Origin: Moniliella sp. 'wahieum' | Lineage: Eukaryota > Basidiomycota > Moniliellomycetes > Moniliellales > Moniliellaceae | Direction: 5' to 3' | DNA: 64,000 bases | Assembly: GCA_003971905.1 (NCBI GenBank) | Contig: RSEE01000014.1 | Coordinates: 496,001 to 560,000, forward strand | Part shown: in pieces, positions 56,301 to 64,000 of the stretch | Numbering within the stretch: the first letter of the stretch is position 1 | How the letters are laid out: each line of letters begins with the position of its first letter | Position numbers and translations under genes: made by a program | The notes under the pieces: model-generated | What the model was told of the DNA's origin: nothing | Database searches by the model: none | What the model saw: the letters and a program-made list of their open reading frames with translations, nothing else

Positions 56301-56844
56301 GCATGGATGATCAACTCAACCCAACTCGAGGCCGACCCCTGGCTGGTATTTCGCGTCGACCGGTACCCGAGGAACCATGTACATTATTATGGTACGTCTC
56401 CCTTCTTCTGTGCCGCAAACTGGACTGCTGACAGGCTCTTTCAATCGCTGGCAGAACCTGGGTATGAGTTCAAACTTTGGGACGATCAACTGGGACCAAC
56501 TCCGGTGGCCAAACCGGATGGACATCGACCATGTGCGTGTTTATCAGGAGCCCGGCAAAACCAACGTTGGTTGCGACCCAAAGGACTTCCCCACACGGGA
56601 CTATATCAACCGGCATATTGAGGCATATACGAACCCCAATTTCACCCTCTGGGGCAACACACGCGAAGAAGGTGGTTATGGGAAGGATTGGCCTCGGAAC
56701 AGGCTTTATCCTGGCGGATGCAATGCTCCTGCGTCCACTTTCCCCGGTAGTGTGTTGCATCCAATGCCTCGTGCCAAGACATATGAGGGCTGGCAAATTG
56801 GCCAGGACCCGTCCCTCTGTGCAGTCCCCAACACCAAGCAGTGA
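53397..56844 (+). CDS. beta-1,6-glucan synthesis protein of the KRE6/SKN1 family (GH16-like)
   Basis: This is a type II membrane protein of the secretory pathway needed for cell-wall beta-1,6-glucan. The first 500 residues are a cytosolic, Ser/Pro-rich disordered region with SSPIRSS-type sites. One transmembrane helix follows (SMLIVTLGVLMLFAGYPIYS, about 54979-55038). The luminal GH16-like domain contains YELVFSDEFNTPG, then NNYEWYDP, then WPAIWMMGNLGRAGYG and APELDIFEAQ (about 55990-56019). That last motif has the E-x-D-x-x-E pattern of catalytic GH16 enzymes. MDIDHVRVYQ and the cysteine-containing VGCDPKDFPT follow. The stop is 56842-56844. Introns: 55259-55321, 55359-55427, 55758-55828 and 56392-56454. 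Frame changes occur near 53560, 53790, 53890, 54425, 55322 and 56230. The start MATGDNPVGL is in a gacATGG context. Confidence 0.92.
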
Positions 56845-57360
56845 TATGCGCGCCTTCCCAGTCTGGACGTACTACATCTACTTGCATCCCTCCACCTGCC
56901 GGCTCTCCCTTTTTTTCTATGTGAACAACTTCTACCAGCACGTTGATATGGTGTACCATCCCCCACTCCCTCCTCTTGCACGATTGCGTTGCCTTCGGCA
57001 CGCGCTATTGCCTTTTTTGCATGTGAAACGCTTGTTTCTCAGTATCATTTGTGTGGTCTACACCTACCTATAATGTTCGCCTTTGTCCCTGTCTCTTTGA
57101 GCTTCTGTGAATAGACACACGGGCGACTCAATTAGCATGTTGAACTCATCGAACTCATCTGTGGGCCGTAGTGACAAAACTATATAAGCTTACTCTTTTC
57201 CGTTATCAGGGGCGTAAAGCCCTGTTTCTTCTAGGTGTGAAGACATGAGGCCGGCTCAGACCTAACCACCACCATCGCCATTGCATTGCTCCTCTCCAAA
57301 GGTGTCCACGCCCAATTCCGTCTGGGGTTTCTTCAGGCTTGCATCCAGACCTGCAGTGGT
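56845..57360. other. intergenic region between convergent genes
   Basis: This is T-rich 3' flanking sequence of both the KRE6/SKN1 gene (+) and the reductase gene (-). I see no gene or repeat. The open frame that extends from the reductase into this region follows a frameshift and is not real coding. Confidence 0.5.
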
Positions 57361-58493
57361 TCAACCTAAACGGGTGGCTTGAGGACGGATCACGACCTTG
57401 ATCCCACTCCATCCGTCCTTGTTTTTTTAGTGCAAGCTGGCGACCGTTGAGGCCGCCAGGGGTTACTTCAGGACGGTTGGGAAAGAACTCTCCACAGCTC
57501 AGCCAGCCGCTGACGGCGGCAACAAACTTCTCTGCCAAGGGGCGCAACTCGGGCGAGTGGCCAACGCCCATCACTGGCTTGAACTGGATCGCGGGAGTGG
57601 CCTCCGCTGCCGCCTTGAGGCTGGGCTCGGTAGGGGGCAAGACTGTGAGAATAGGAAGCACGGTGGTGCTGTTGGTCACTTTGTTGTACTTCTTGATAAT
57701 CTCCACCGCCAAAGCTTGCGAGTCATCGGTGGAGACAGCGTCCGAGGTGGCGACCAGAGTCTTGCCATCTAATGCTTGCACAAAGTCGTTCACGGTTGCC
57801 GTGTGACGATCAAGAACAACATCTGCACCCAACTTCTTGAGCCACGCCGTGTGGGCAACGGACGAGTTGGTGATCACGCGGAAGCCTGACAGACGAGCGA
57901 GCTGGATGGCGTATTGCCCCACGCTCGACGAACCACCAAGGACGACCACTGCCTTACCCACACCTGTCTGGGAACCGCCCTGATCCCAAGGGGCAGGAGA
58001 GATAGCAGCACCTTGCTCAGCATACAGTCCAGTCCAGGCAGCGGCAGCCGCCAAGCAAATCCCCGCCGCTTCGTCGTCCGAAACGTTGGATGGGGTACGA
58101 GCCAGGAGGGATGCGGGTATCGTGACGTATTGCTGGAATGTGCAGCGCTCAATGTTGCCGAGGAGGCCCTGGAAAAAGACGCGGTCGCCAACCTTGAGAA
58201 GAACAGAATGGGTCAGCCTCGAGTAGTCGTAACTAAAATGTGCGTACCTTCAATTCTTTCACGTCTGCGCCCACTGCAACGATCTTGCCCGCCGCGTCAG
58301 AGCCCAAGACGGTGGGAGGAGTGAGTAACAAACCATGCTCTACGATTTTCCAGTCAGCCGGGTTGATCGCAGTGCTGGTGACAGCCACCAGAGCCTCATC
58401 GGCAGCGGGAGTAGGAACAGGCCGGGTCTCAACCACAGGCGGGACGCCTTTCTGTTTCCAGACAGCTGCGAGTTGCTGAGCAGGGACAGCCAT
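57361..58493 (-). CDS. zinc-type alcohol dehydrogenase-like / enoyl reductase (MDR superfamily)
   Basis: This is an NADP-dependent medium-chain dehydrogenase/reductase of unknown substrate. The start MAVPAQQLAAVWKQKG is followed by the GroES-like domain (NPADWKIVEHGLL, VLGSDAAGKIVAVG). After an intron (58193-58247) comes the continuation VGDRVFFQG. The Rossmann nucleotide-binding motif is VVLGGSSSVGQYAIQLARL (about 57945-57889). The end reads ELRPLAEKFVAAVSG, then FFPNRPEVTPGGLNG. A one-base shift at a run of seven A (about 57424-57430) then gives DGWSGIKVVIRPQATRLG and TGA at 57363-57361, the expected ending. Another shift lies near 58080. The catalytic zinc-binding cysteine pattern is missing, as in the fungal ToxD-like reductases. 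No biosynthetic cluster surrounds it. Confidence 0.88.
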
Positions 58494-58844
58494 AGTCTTG
58501 TGAAGTTACTTCAGAGGTATGGTTGGAGAGAGAGGTCGGGGGCGAAGTTGGAGAGCTTGAAGGCTGGAGCCTTTCAGGTCGACGCCCTGAGGGTGACACG
58601 GGTGATTCGTGTGCAGGGGGTGGTCATGGCGTCGAACGTGGCAGGCGCATGTGGAATTGCTTAAAATCGGTGTCTTTGGTTGCCGGTCGACGATCTTCTA
58701 TCTCTAAGTTCCATATCGGAGGGTGCAAAGAAAATGTGCAACCCTACTGCACCCCCCCACCTGCACGTGACGGCTGGGGGCTGGCTGTGCCAATCATCGG
58801 GCATATGGCAGAGTCGCGTCGACGCGTCCCTCCACCCACTTAAA
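58494..58844. other. divergent promoter region of about 350 bp
   Basis: This lies between the reductase start (-) and the zinc-knuckle ORF start (+). No further open frame stands out. It contains a GGTCGACG word and C-rich stretches (ctgcacccccccacctgcac near 58746-58765). Confidence 0.4.
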
Positions 58845-59207
58845 ATGCCCCCTACCCGTACTCCCCGCCGGTGCCCCCATTGCGACACCGACGCTCACAC
58901 TCGCACACGGTGCCCCTTCAATCCACGCCCACGGTTGTGCCCCCACTGCCGTCGACCTGGCCACAAGGCTGCCGCGGAGCGGTGTAGCAAGTTGAAACAA
59001 GCAATTGCGACTCACGGGCTACCTGGTGGATCCGAGCGAGGAAGAGAAGCCTTTGGGCGTGAAGCCGAGGCGGCTGCACGCGTGGCAAGGCCGCGTATAC
59101 GCCGGCTGGAGGGTAGTAACGTGTCTGAAGCCTCCGGGGCTGAGCGACGGGTAGATGCAGTGGAGCGGACAGACACTTCCAGGGCTGAGGCATGGCAGTG
59201 GCTGTGA
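58845..59207 (+). CDS. small zinc-knuckle (CCHC) protein, about 120 aa
   Basis: The start MPPTRTPRRCPHCDTDAH leads straight into two zinc knuckles. The first is C-x2-C-x4-H-x4-C (CPHCDTDAHTRTRC), and the second is C-x2-C-x4-H-x5-C (CPHCRRPGHKAAAERC). The rest is an Arg/Ala/Glu-rich helical tail ending EAWQWL. Such knuckles bind single-stranded nucleic acid and occur both in cellular RNA-binding proteins and in retrotransposon Gag-type proteins. The frame is unbroken, and the ATG follows an A-rich cttaaa. I favour a real small gene, but a fragment of a decayed retroelement ORF is possible. Confidence 0.5.
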   Translation: MPPTRTPRRCPHCDTDAHTRTRCPFNPRPRLCPHCRRPGHKAAAERCSKLKQAIATHGLPGGSERGREAFGREAEAAARVARPRIRRLEGSNVSEASGAERRVDAVERTDTSRAEAWQWL

Positions 59208-60374
59208 AAGGAACCCACGCGACATGCTGAGGTACGGAGAACCGACACGGCTGATGGAAGGCTCGCGCGACTGGGCAGATGGAAAGATAGAGTGCGACCT
59301 GGGAGCACTCGCGATCCTATGGATGAGTTGCAAAGCAGCCTTCAGACAGGCGTGAAGGCAAAGGTGAGCCACAAGTCTTCAGGCAACATCGAGTTGAAGG
59401 GAAGGAGACAGGAGAGAGAGAAGGGAAATGAAGCGAGCAGGGCGCGTGCGCCCTGCGAGCGGAACTCTTCCGCGATCCACCGAGGGCCGTGCAAGGGAAC
59501 CCCAGCACTACCCTCCAACAAAAGCTAGCGGAGGCTGCGAAGGGACTAAGAATGTCATCCGATAGCACTTCCTCGTAGGTCGATACTGGCTTGTAGGCCT
59601 CAAGGCTAATTGATATTGGGTGCGCCGGGGTTTACGCGTGGCATATATCGCATCATCGACATCATCGCATCTTGTGCACATCAGTTCGTAGTACATAGGG
59701 ATGGAGATATATGCGATGGGCATATAGGGCCAATGTGGTCGCCAGGCGCCCCACTGCTGGTCGAGAGCAGTGTGGGGAGCGGGGAGCGGAAGGCGGGCAA
59801 GAGAGGTCAGCGGCCGGTCAGAGCGTACCTCAGCGCCTCAGCCCTCAGCCCTCAGCCTGAGGCTTCAATGACTTCAGCGGCTCAGGCGCTCAGCGCCGGT
59901 CAGCCGAGCAACAATGCGCGACGATGCCGGGCGAGCTAGCGTCGTCTCCAGGGGCGGACCTGATGTTTGGGGGCTGTGACTACGGGGGCAAGATAAGTGT
60001 ATGTGATGGTACTAAGAAGAAGAAACAAAAGGGACATGGGCGGCAAGCACGGTAGAAGCCAAGATGGTGCTCACATTTAATAGCTCTCGTAGTGGGGGAT
60101 ACATTTCTGCCTTCATGGGGAGAAGACACTGACGCTCACGTCGTGAAACTGATAAAGGACAGATAGAACTGAGGCCCTAACTGGCACTTAGTGGGCACCT
60201 ATGGCCCGTTGGGCGTGACAGGGAGAATGCGGAGGGGGGCAGTGTAATGTGCACAGCCCGGTCAATCCATATTCATTGTTTAGTAGTGTGGTTCCTGCTG
60301 CATAATGCTTAAGGTACTACCCGCTCAGCTGGACCGATGAGAGACCGGCGACATCTTGCGGAATCCCAGGTTGT
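59208..60374. other. intergenic region with CTCAG repeats
   Basis: No gene is supported. Purine-rich sequence occurs at 59395-59470, CATCATCGACATCATCGCATC near 59650, and a CTCAGC cluster at 59829-59910. AT-richer 3' flank sequence of the MINDY gene follows from about 59990. Confidence 0.45.
59829..59910. repeat. CTCAGCG / CCTCAGC palindromic repeat cluster
   Basis: CCTCAGCGCCTCAGCCCTCAG and GCCTGAGGCTTCAATGACTTCAG with GGCTCAGGCGCTCAGCGCC belong to the family at 51911-52145. Forward and inverted units lie side by side. Confidence 0.65.
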
Positions 60375-62212
60375 TCACATCACAACGCACTTCTTGCTAT
60401 TGCATCGGGACGGGGTCGGACGAGGTTGTGGACGAGGGGTGCGGGAAGCCTGCGGCCCAGGGGTCTGCGGTGCTCGCTGTCCTCCTTGTCGCGTCCCGCC
60501 CTGCTTGTACGCCGACTGTTTGGCGGGCGAAGCCTTCACGGACGCGCCGTACTCTTCCGCTTGGAGACTCTGAGCCAACTGAGCATCCGTTTGCATCGAC
60601 GTCAACAGCTTATTGGGGCCCGAAGAATGGGACGGTGACTGAGTTTGTGAGGCTGGCGGAACCGCGGATGGGAAGGGGCCGGGATCCTGACCAGATGGAG
60701 CGTGTCGATCGACCGGATTTTTTGGAGGTTTCCGGCGAGCGACGTTAAAGCTTTCATCAAAGAACTCACTACCCGCCTGGTCCACATCCACCAAGCTTTC
60801 CCACACCACAGAAGAGTGTCTCAGCAAGGCAGCGTCTGTAGCCAAAAGGTACAAAGGTGGCCCTTGCTGCATCCCCTCATCCTCCTTCTTGCGGTAGATA
60901 ACCGAGACATGAGAGTTGCGGAAGAGGCAGCAAGCTCGCCAGGACGAAGGGATTCGGTCAACGCGAATAAACCCGAGTAGGTCAACTGCGTGGGAGAGCG
61001 ATCAAAAAAGTCTTTCAGGGCCAAAGCTGGGGGGAATCCTTAACGTCAACAATTCGCTTGTATAAGAGACTGCAGGCATCCACATACCATCATCCACTTG
61101 TTGCTTTTGCTCTTGGGTTAATGATTTCCCGCTTTCGGCACCAAGCGCCTCAGGGGTGAATTGAAAGAGCGCACCCGAGGAAAGGGAGTCAGCTTGAGCA
61201 ATCAATCATCATAGCAGAGTCGTAGTCTGCTGTACGCTGCGTCGCTTTAGCACCCGCTCGTCCGCTTGATCAGGCAGCCATCCATGGACCAAACGCACTC
61301 CCGCTAATTGGAACAAGGCGCGCGCTCCATCCCCATTTTCGTCGAATCCGAGAGCGGCAGGGGCAAATGAATCGCACGTATCAAATTGAACATTGACCGC
61401 CAGTCCAGTCTGCGTCGAGGGCAAGGCAGTCAAGGCTGCCATGACGTCCGCCTCGGCATCAGGACCTTGCTTAGCTGCGCGCGCAAGCAAATCGTTGGCC
61501 AGTAGTGATGAGAGGTACTCATAGGTTGCAAACGTTTTGGTAGGTGAGATGGTGATTTCGCCCCTCAAAATCAATACGTTGGCCAATGCAAAATGGAGCA
61601 TGGGCCATTCACGTTCTGTTAAGCCAAAGGAGAAGCGATTCAGGAACTTGAAAATACGTTAAGGATACTCTAGAGCGCATACGCACCTGCGTTAAGATCC
61701 TCCTCGGCTGGCCAAGCCAGGTCACCTCTTTCAAATCCCACTGGAGCTCAGGTTGAACCGCCACTTCGCCTGGCGCCGACACGTGATGAGGGTCGTCAGG
61801 CAACAGCTGAGCCTGAGGTTCGGCGAGCGGAGAGGCATTTGGGGGTTGTACATCGAGTGGGTGTGATGCCTGCACCCCCGAGCCGGACTGCTCCGTGGCC
61901 GCGCCAGATGGGCTGAGGGATGAGGAAAGAGTGGGAGGATCATTGCTGTGTAAGGCATTCCGCCTTACAGGAGGCGTGTCAGCACCAGTGGGAAGGGAAG
62001 TTGATAGAGAAGGATGAAGAGTGGAGTGTGCAGCTGGATCCTCGGTCGAGACGGGCAAGGCAGATTCAGAGTCCTGTTGCATTGCTGGTGTGGCTGTTGG
62101 GCAGATGGTTCGAGTGCATGCTGAGGCTGAGCAGGGAATCAGAGACAGAAACGGAGACGGCAGCTGACGCAGCAGCGTCTTGCGCCTTGCCGAGGGGGGT
62201 ATCGGATGACAT
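60375..62212 (-). CDS. MINDY-family ubiquitin thiolesterase (FAM63-like deubiquitinase)
   Basis: This is a cysteine protease that trims K48-linked ubiquitin chains. A disordered N-terminus of about 130 residues leads to WDLKEVTWLG. After intron 61616-61686 comes the active-site region NVNGPCSIL (catalytic Cys, about 61600) and NVLILRGEITISP. Further conserved parts are GLAVNVQFD, the histidine region VRLVHGWLPD (about 61300-61270) and DFFDRSPTQLTYSGL. LAAFFRNSH, GPPLYLLATDAALL and VVWESLVDVDQ come next. A second intron lies at 61027-61087. The C-terminal tail has a ubiquitin-interacting MIU-like helix (DAQLAQSLQAEEYGA). It ends KKCVVM, a CAAX prenylation box, with the stop at 60377-60375. Human MINDY-1 has the same tail plan. 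Frameshifts occur near 62085, 61585, 61205 and 60925. The start is either 62212 (MSSDTPLGKAQD) or 62082. Confidence 0.9.
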
Positions 62213-64000
62213 GAGAGCGTGAGCCTTCTCGTGGGGTTGTGCGTGAGGCGCGTGAGGCGGGGAGGATGCTGCGGACTGCGAGCGGTGGTGGCCGTGAAAC
62301 GCTGCAGTGTGCTGGGTCTTGTCCTGTGACGTGTGCGAAGGGTGTTGCCCATCCCAATCTCTATGTCTGAGATCACTTGGTCTGTCTGACATCTCACAGC
62401 ATGCAGCACGGATGCTCAGACTGAGCCCTGCGGCTGACGTACTGACATGCGCTCCAGCGCGCGCATCCCACGCAAGATGCAACAGCCGTAGCTAAACGTT
62501 AACGTAATTACGCGCAACGCGTAGCGCATAACGCGCAAGGATAGCTACTCGTATCTACGCACGTGACGTCGCGACGTGTGGTGATGATGCGGTGAAGCTG
62601 GAGCGTTTCAACATTGAATACATCAGCCCAGACGCGCGGACGTCTGACGCTGTACTCTCTCGTCACGCGCGTCACTCGCCTCACACGCGTCAGGCCCCCT
62701 GTATGGCCTTCAGCTTCATCGACTTCATCGAACATCCTTCCCTGGCTGCACTTAACCGCCTAACCCCCCCTAACCCACCAAGCCTGGTCCCATCACCCAG
62801 TAGCCCGTACACTCGGATTTCTTTCCCTACAGAGGTTACTTTTCCTTCTTCACAACTTCTGCTAAAAAAAACGTGTCGAGTGTGTGTACAGCGATATGGA
62901 ACTAAGGAGGACCGGATAGTGTAGGTTAATATTATAGTTGAACGTATATATCCTTCAACCACATCGCACAACATTCGCGCCATCTTTTGGAGGCTCTCCT
63001 ACCGTGTAGACGCCCTCCTCGATATCAATAAAACAAAAGAGACGTAAGTGATTGTCGTTATTGATCGTCGATGGAGAACCAGTGCGTGTGCATATGGAAG
63101 GGCGTATAGTCTACTGCAAGTAAGACAACCGTTACATTCCCCTAGCGGGAATAAAAATCACCTACGCACGTCGAACTAGATGACTGCCATGCGTATAAGG
63201 CGGGGGCTGGGCTTTGAGTCACCTTCATGGTCCATCCTTCCATGCCCGCAGAGGGCATGGGATGAGAAGAGGGTTACGCGTAGTCTCATAGGCAGTACTT
63301 TGGTCTGGTAACTCGGAAACATTGACATGGTTCACACGTCACAATCTAATAGAAAGAAAGTGCGAGCACTGGACGGAACGAACTGATAAATCTCATTGTA
63401 GGTGTGGTTCGTATAGGTCACATGTCTATCACGCTCATTCGTCTCCACGAGGACTACAATGACGGGTTTGGAAGCGAATGACGGGAGCCAGATGGATCCT
63501 GATTTGAGGGAGCCGGGTAGGCGCAACGCTTCCTTGTCCCATCCTTACGCTCTGTAAATGATGCTATGGGTCGTACAGTAGGGCATTATGCTTGAGAAGA
63601 AGTTCTGCGTACTAGCTGTTTAGGGATGGGCTCTACTGGCCGGCCGCATACATAATTTGTCATTGTTTGGCTCTGCAGTTAGCGTTACAGTTTGTATGAA
63701 GGATGTTGACTATGAACTGAGGAAAGTAGGAGAGTGGCTTCCATTGCCGAAAGAAAGGCTATTACTGTTTGTCCAGAGCTATATGCTCCGTCTGTTCAAA
63801 TGAACCTTCAGGTGAATGGAGTCCCAACTGTGCGATGCTGATACACTCTATGATACCGTCTTCTGCTGATATTTACACCTACGTTCTGCGACTGGGTCAG
63901 GATCTTTTCCACCACAACCACCTGCAGCTCCACTATCTGTCGATGATCATAGCCCTGGGTATCTTCTTTTAGAGTGACGGCGCTTACGAGTCCAGGCCTA
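62213..64000. other. right-end intergenic region
   Basis: Repeat words CTCAG and GCATGC (about 62395-62470) and CGCGTAGCGCATAACGCGC (about 62515) occupy the first 330 bp upstream of the MINDY gene. A CGTCACGCGCGTCACTCGCC cluster lies at about 62662-62695. The remaining 1.3 kb is AT-richer with no supported gene. A short inverted repeat, TTCCATGCCCGCAGAGGGCATGG, lies near 63238-63260. Confidence 0.45.
62487..62545. repeat. ACGCGTA / AACGTTAACGT palindromic repeats
   Basis: AACGTTAACGTAATTACGCG and CAACGCGTAGCGCATAACGCG occur in tandem, with palindromic cores ACGT, GTTAAC and ACGCGT. They lie about 290 bp upstream of the MINDY gene start. Confidence 0.6.

Noticed and set aside
26118..56844. 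Idea that GH79, chitin synthase and KRE6 form a cell-wall gene cluster
   Set aside because: They are separated by unrelated housekeeping genes, lie on both strands and share no obvious regulatory element, so proximity alone is weak evidence.
57206..57360. C-terminal extension of the reductase frame past 57361
   Set aside because: The expected family ending appears in the adjacent frame after a run of seven A, with a stop at 57363-57361. The extension is an artefact of the indel.
1..64000. CRISPR array, bacterial operon or prophage signals
   Set aside because: Spliceosomal introns, eukaryotic gene families and lack of Shine-Dalgarno-spaced operons rule out a prokaryotic origin. The tandem repeats have no unique spacers of constant length.

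Overview
This window is nuclear DNA from a fungus, almost certainly a basidiomycete. It carries a chitin synthase, a KRE6/SKN1 beta-glucan synthesis protein, a sedolisin protease, short spliceosomal introns of about 55-120 bp (mostly GTACGT...AG with CTAAC-like branch points), and a fungal type I fatty acid synthase in which the beta chain runs on into the alpha chain without a break. The low intron density and the many short intergenic palindromic repeats would suit Ustilaginomycotina, but I cannot fix the class from sequence alone.

Most genes are broken by single-base frameshifts, usually at short homopolymers and usually fixed by adding one base. They hit essential genes (SF3A1, FAS, LEU1, chitin synthase) whose protein similarity continues straight through in another frame. 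I read them as assembly or sequencing indels, not as pseudogenes. Gene spans below run from inferred start to inferred stop across these shifts.

Layout. 0.75-3.0 kb: SF3A1 splicing factor (+). 3.6-4.1 kb: a possible small secreted protein (+). 5.1-12.8 kb: fatty acid synthase (+) with AT-ER-DH-MPT-ACP, stopping just before the ketoreductase core. 13.4-14.1 kb: succinate dehydrogenase cytochrome b subunit (+). 16.2-19.9 kb: membrane-anchored GH79 glycosidase (+), convergent with an SLX4-like zinc-finger protein (-, 20.6-22.8 kb) and SmD1 (-, 23.0-23.5 kb). 24.2-25.6 kb: coding-like but unreadable. 26.1-27.9 kb: sphingoid-base-phosphate phosphatase (+). 29.4-32.6 kb: chitin synthase (-). 35.6-37.6 kb: sedolisin (-). 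39.8-42.5 kb: FHA-domain protein (-). 43.6-44.7 kb: single-pass membrane protein (+). 45.8-48.1 kb: isopropylmalate dehydratase (+). 49.5-51.1 kb: RING protein with a split RING (+). 53.4-56.8 kb: KRE6/SKN1 (+). 57.4-58.5 kb: zinc-type alcohol-dehydrogenase-like reductase (-). 58.8-59.2 kb: zinc-knuckle ORF (+). 60.4-62.2 kb: MINDY deubiquitinase (-).

There is no operon or biosynthetic cluster. The genes are mostly housekeeping: splicing, lipid synthesis, respiration, leucine synthesis, sphingolipid turnover, ubiquitin and cell wall. Three cell-wall or surface genes (GH79, chitin synthase, KRE6) lie within 41 kb, probably by chance. The points most worth following up are the unusual C-terminal end of the fatty acid synthase, the RING finger split by a 328-residue insertion, the transmembrane GH79 with a long cytoplasmic tail, and the families of short self-complementary tandem repeats found only between genes.
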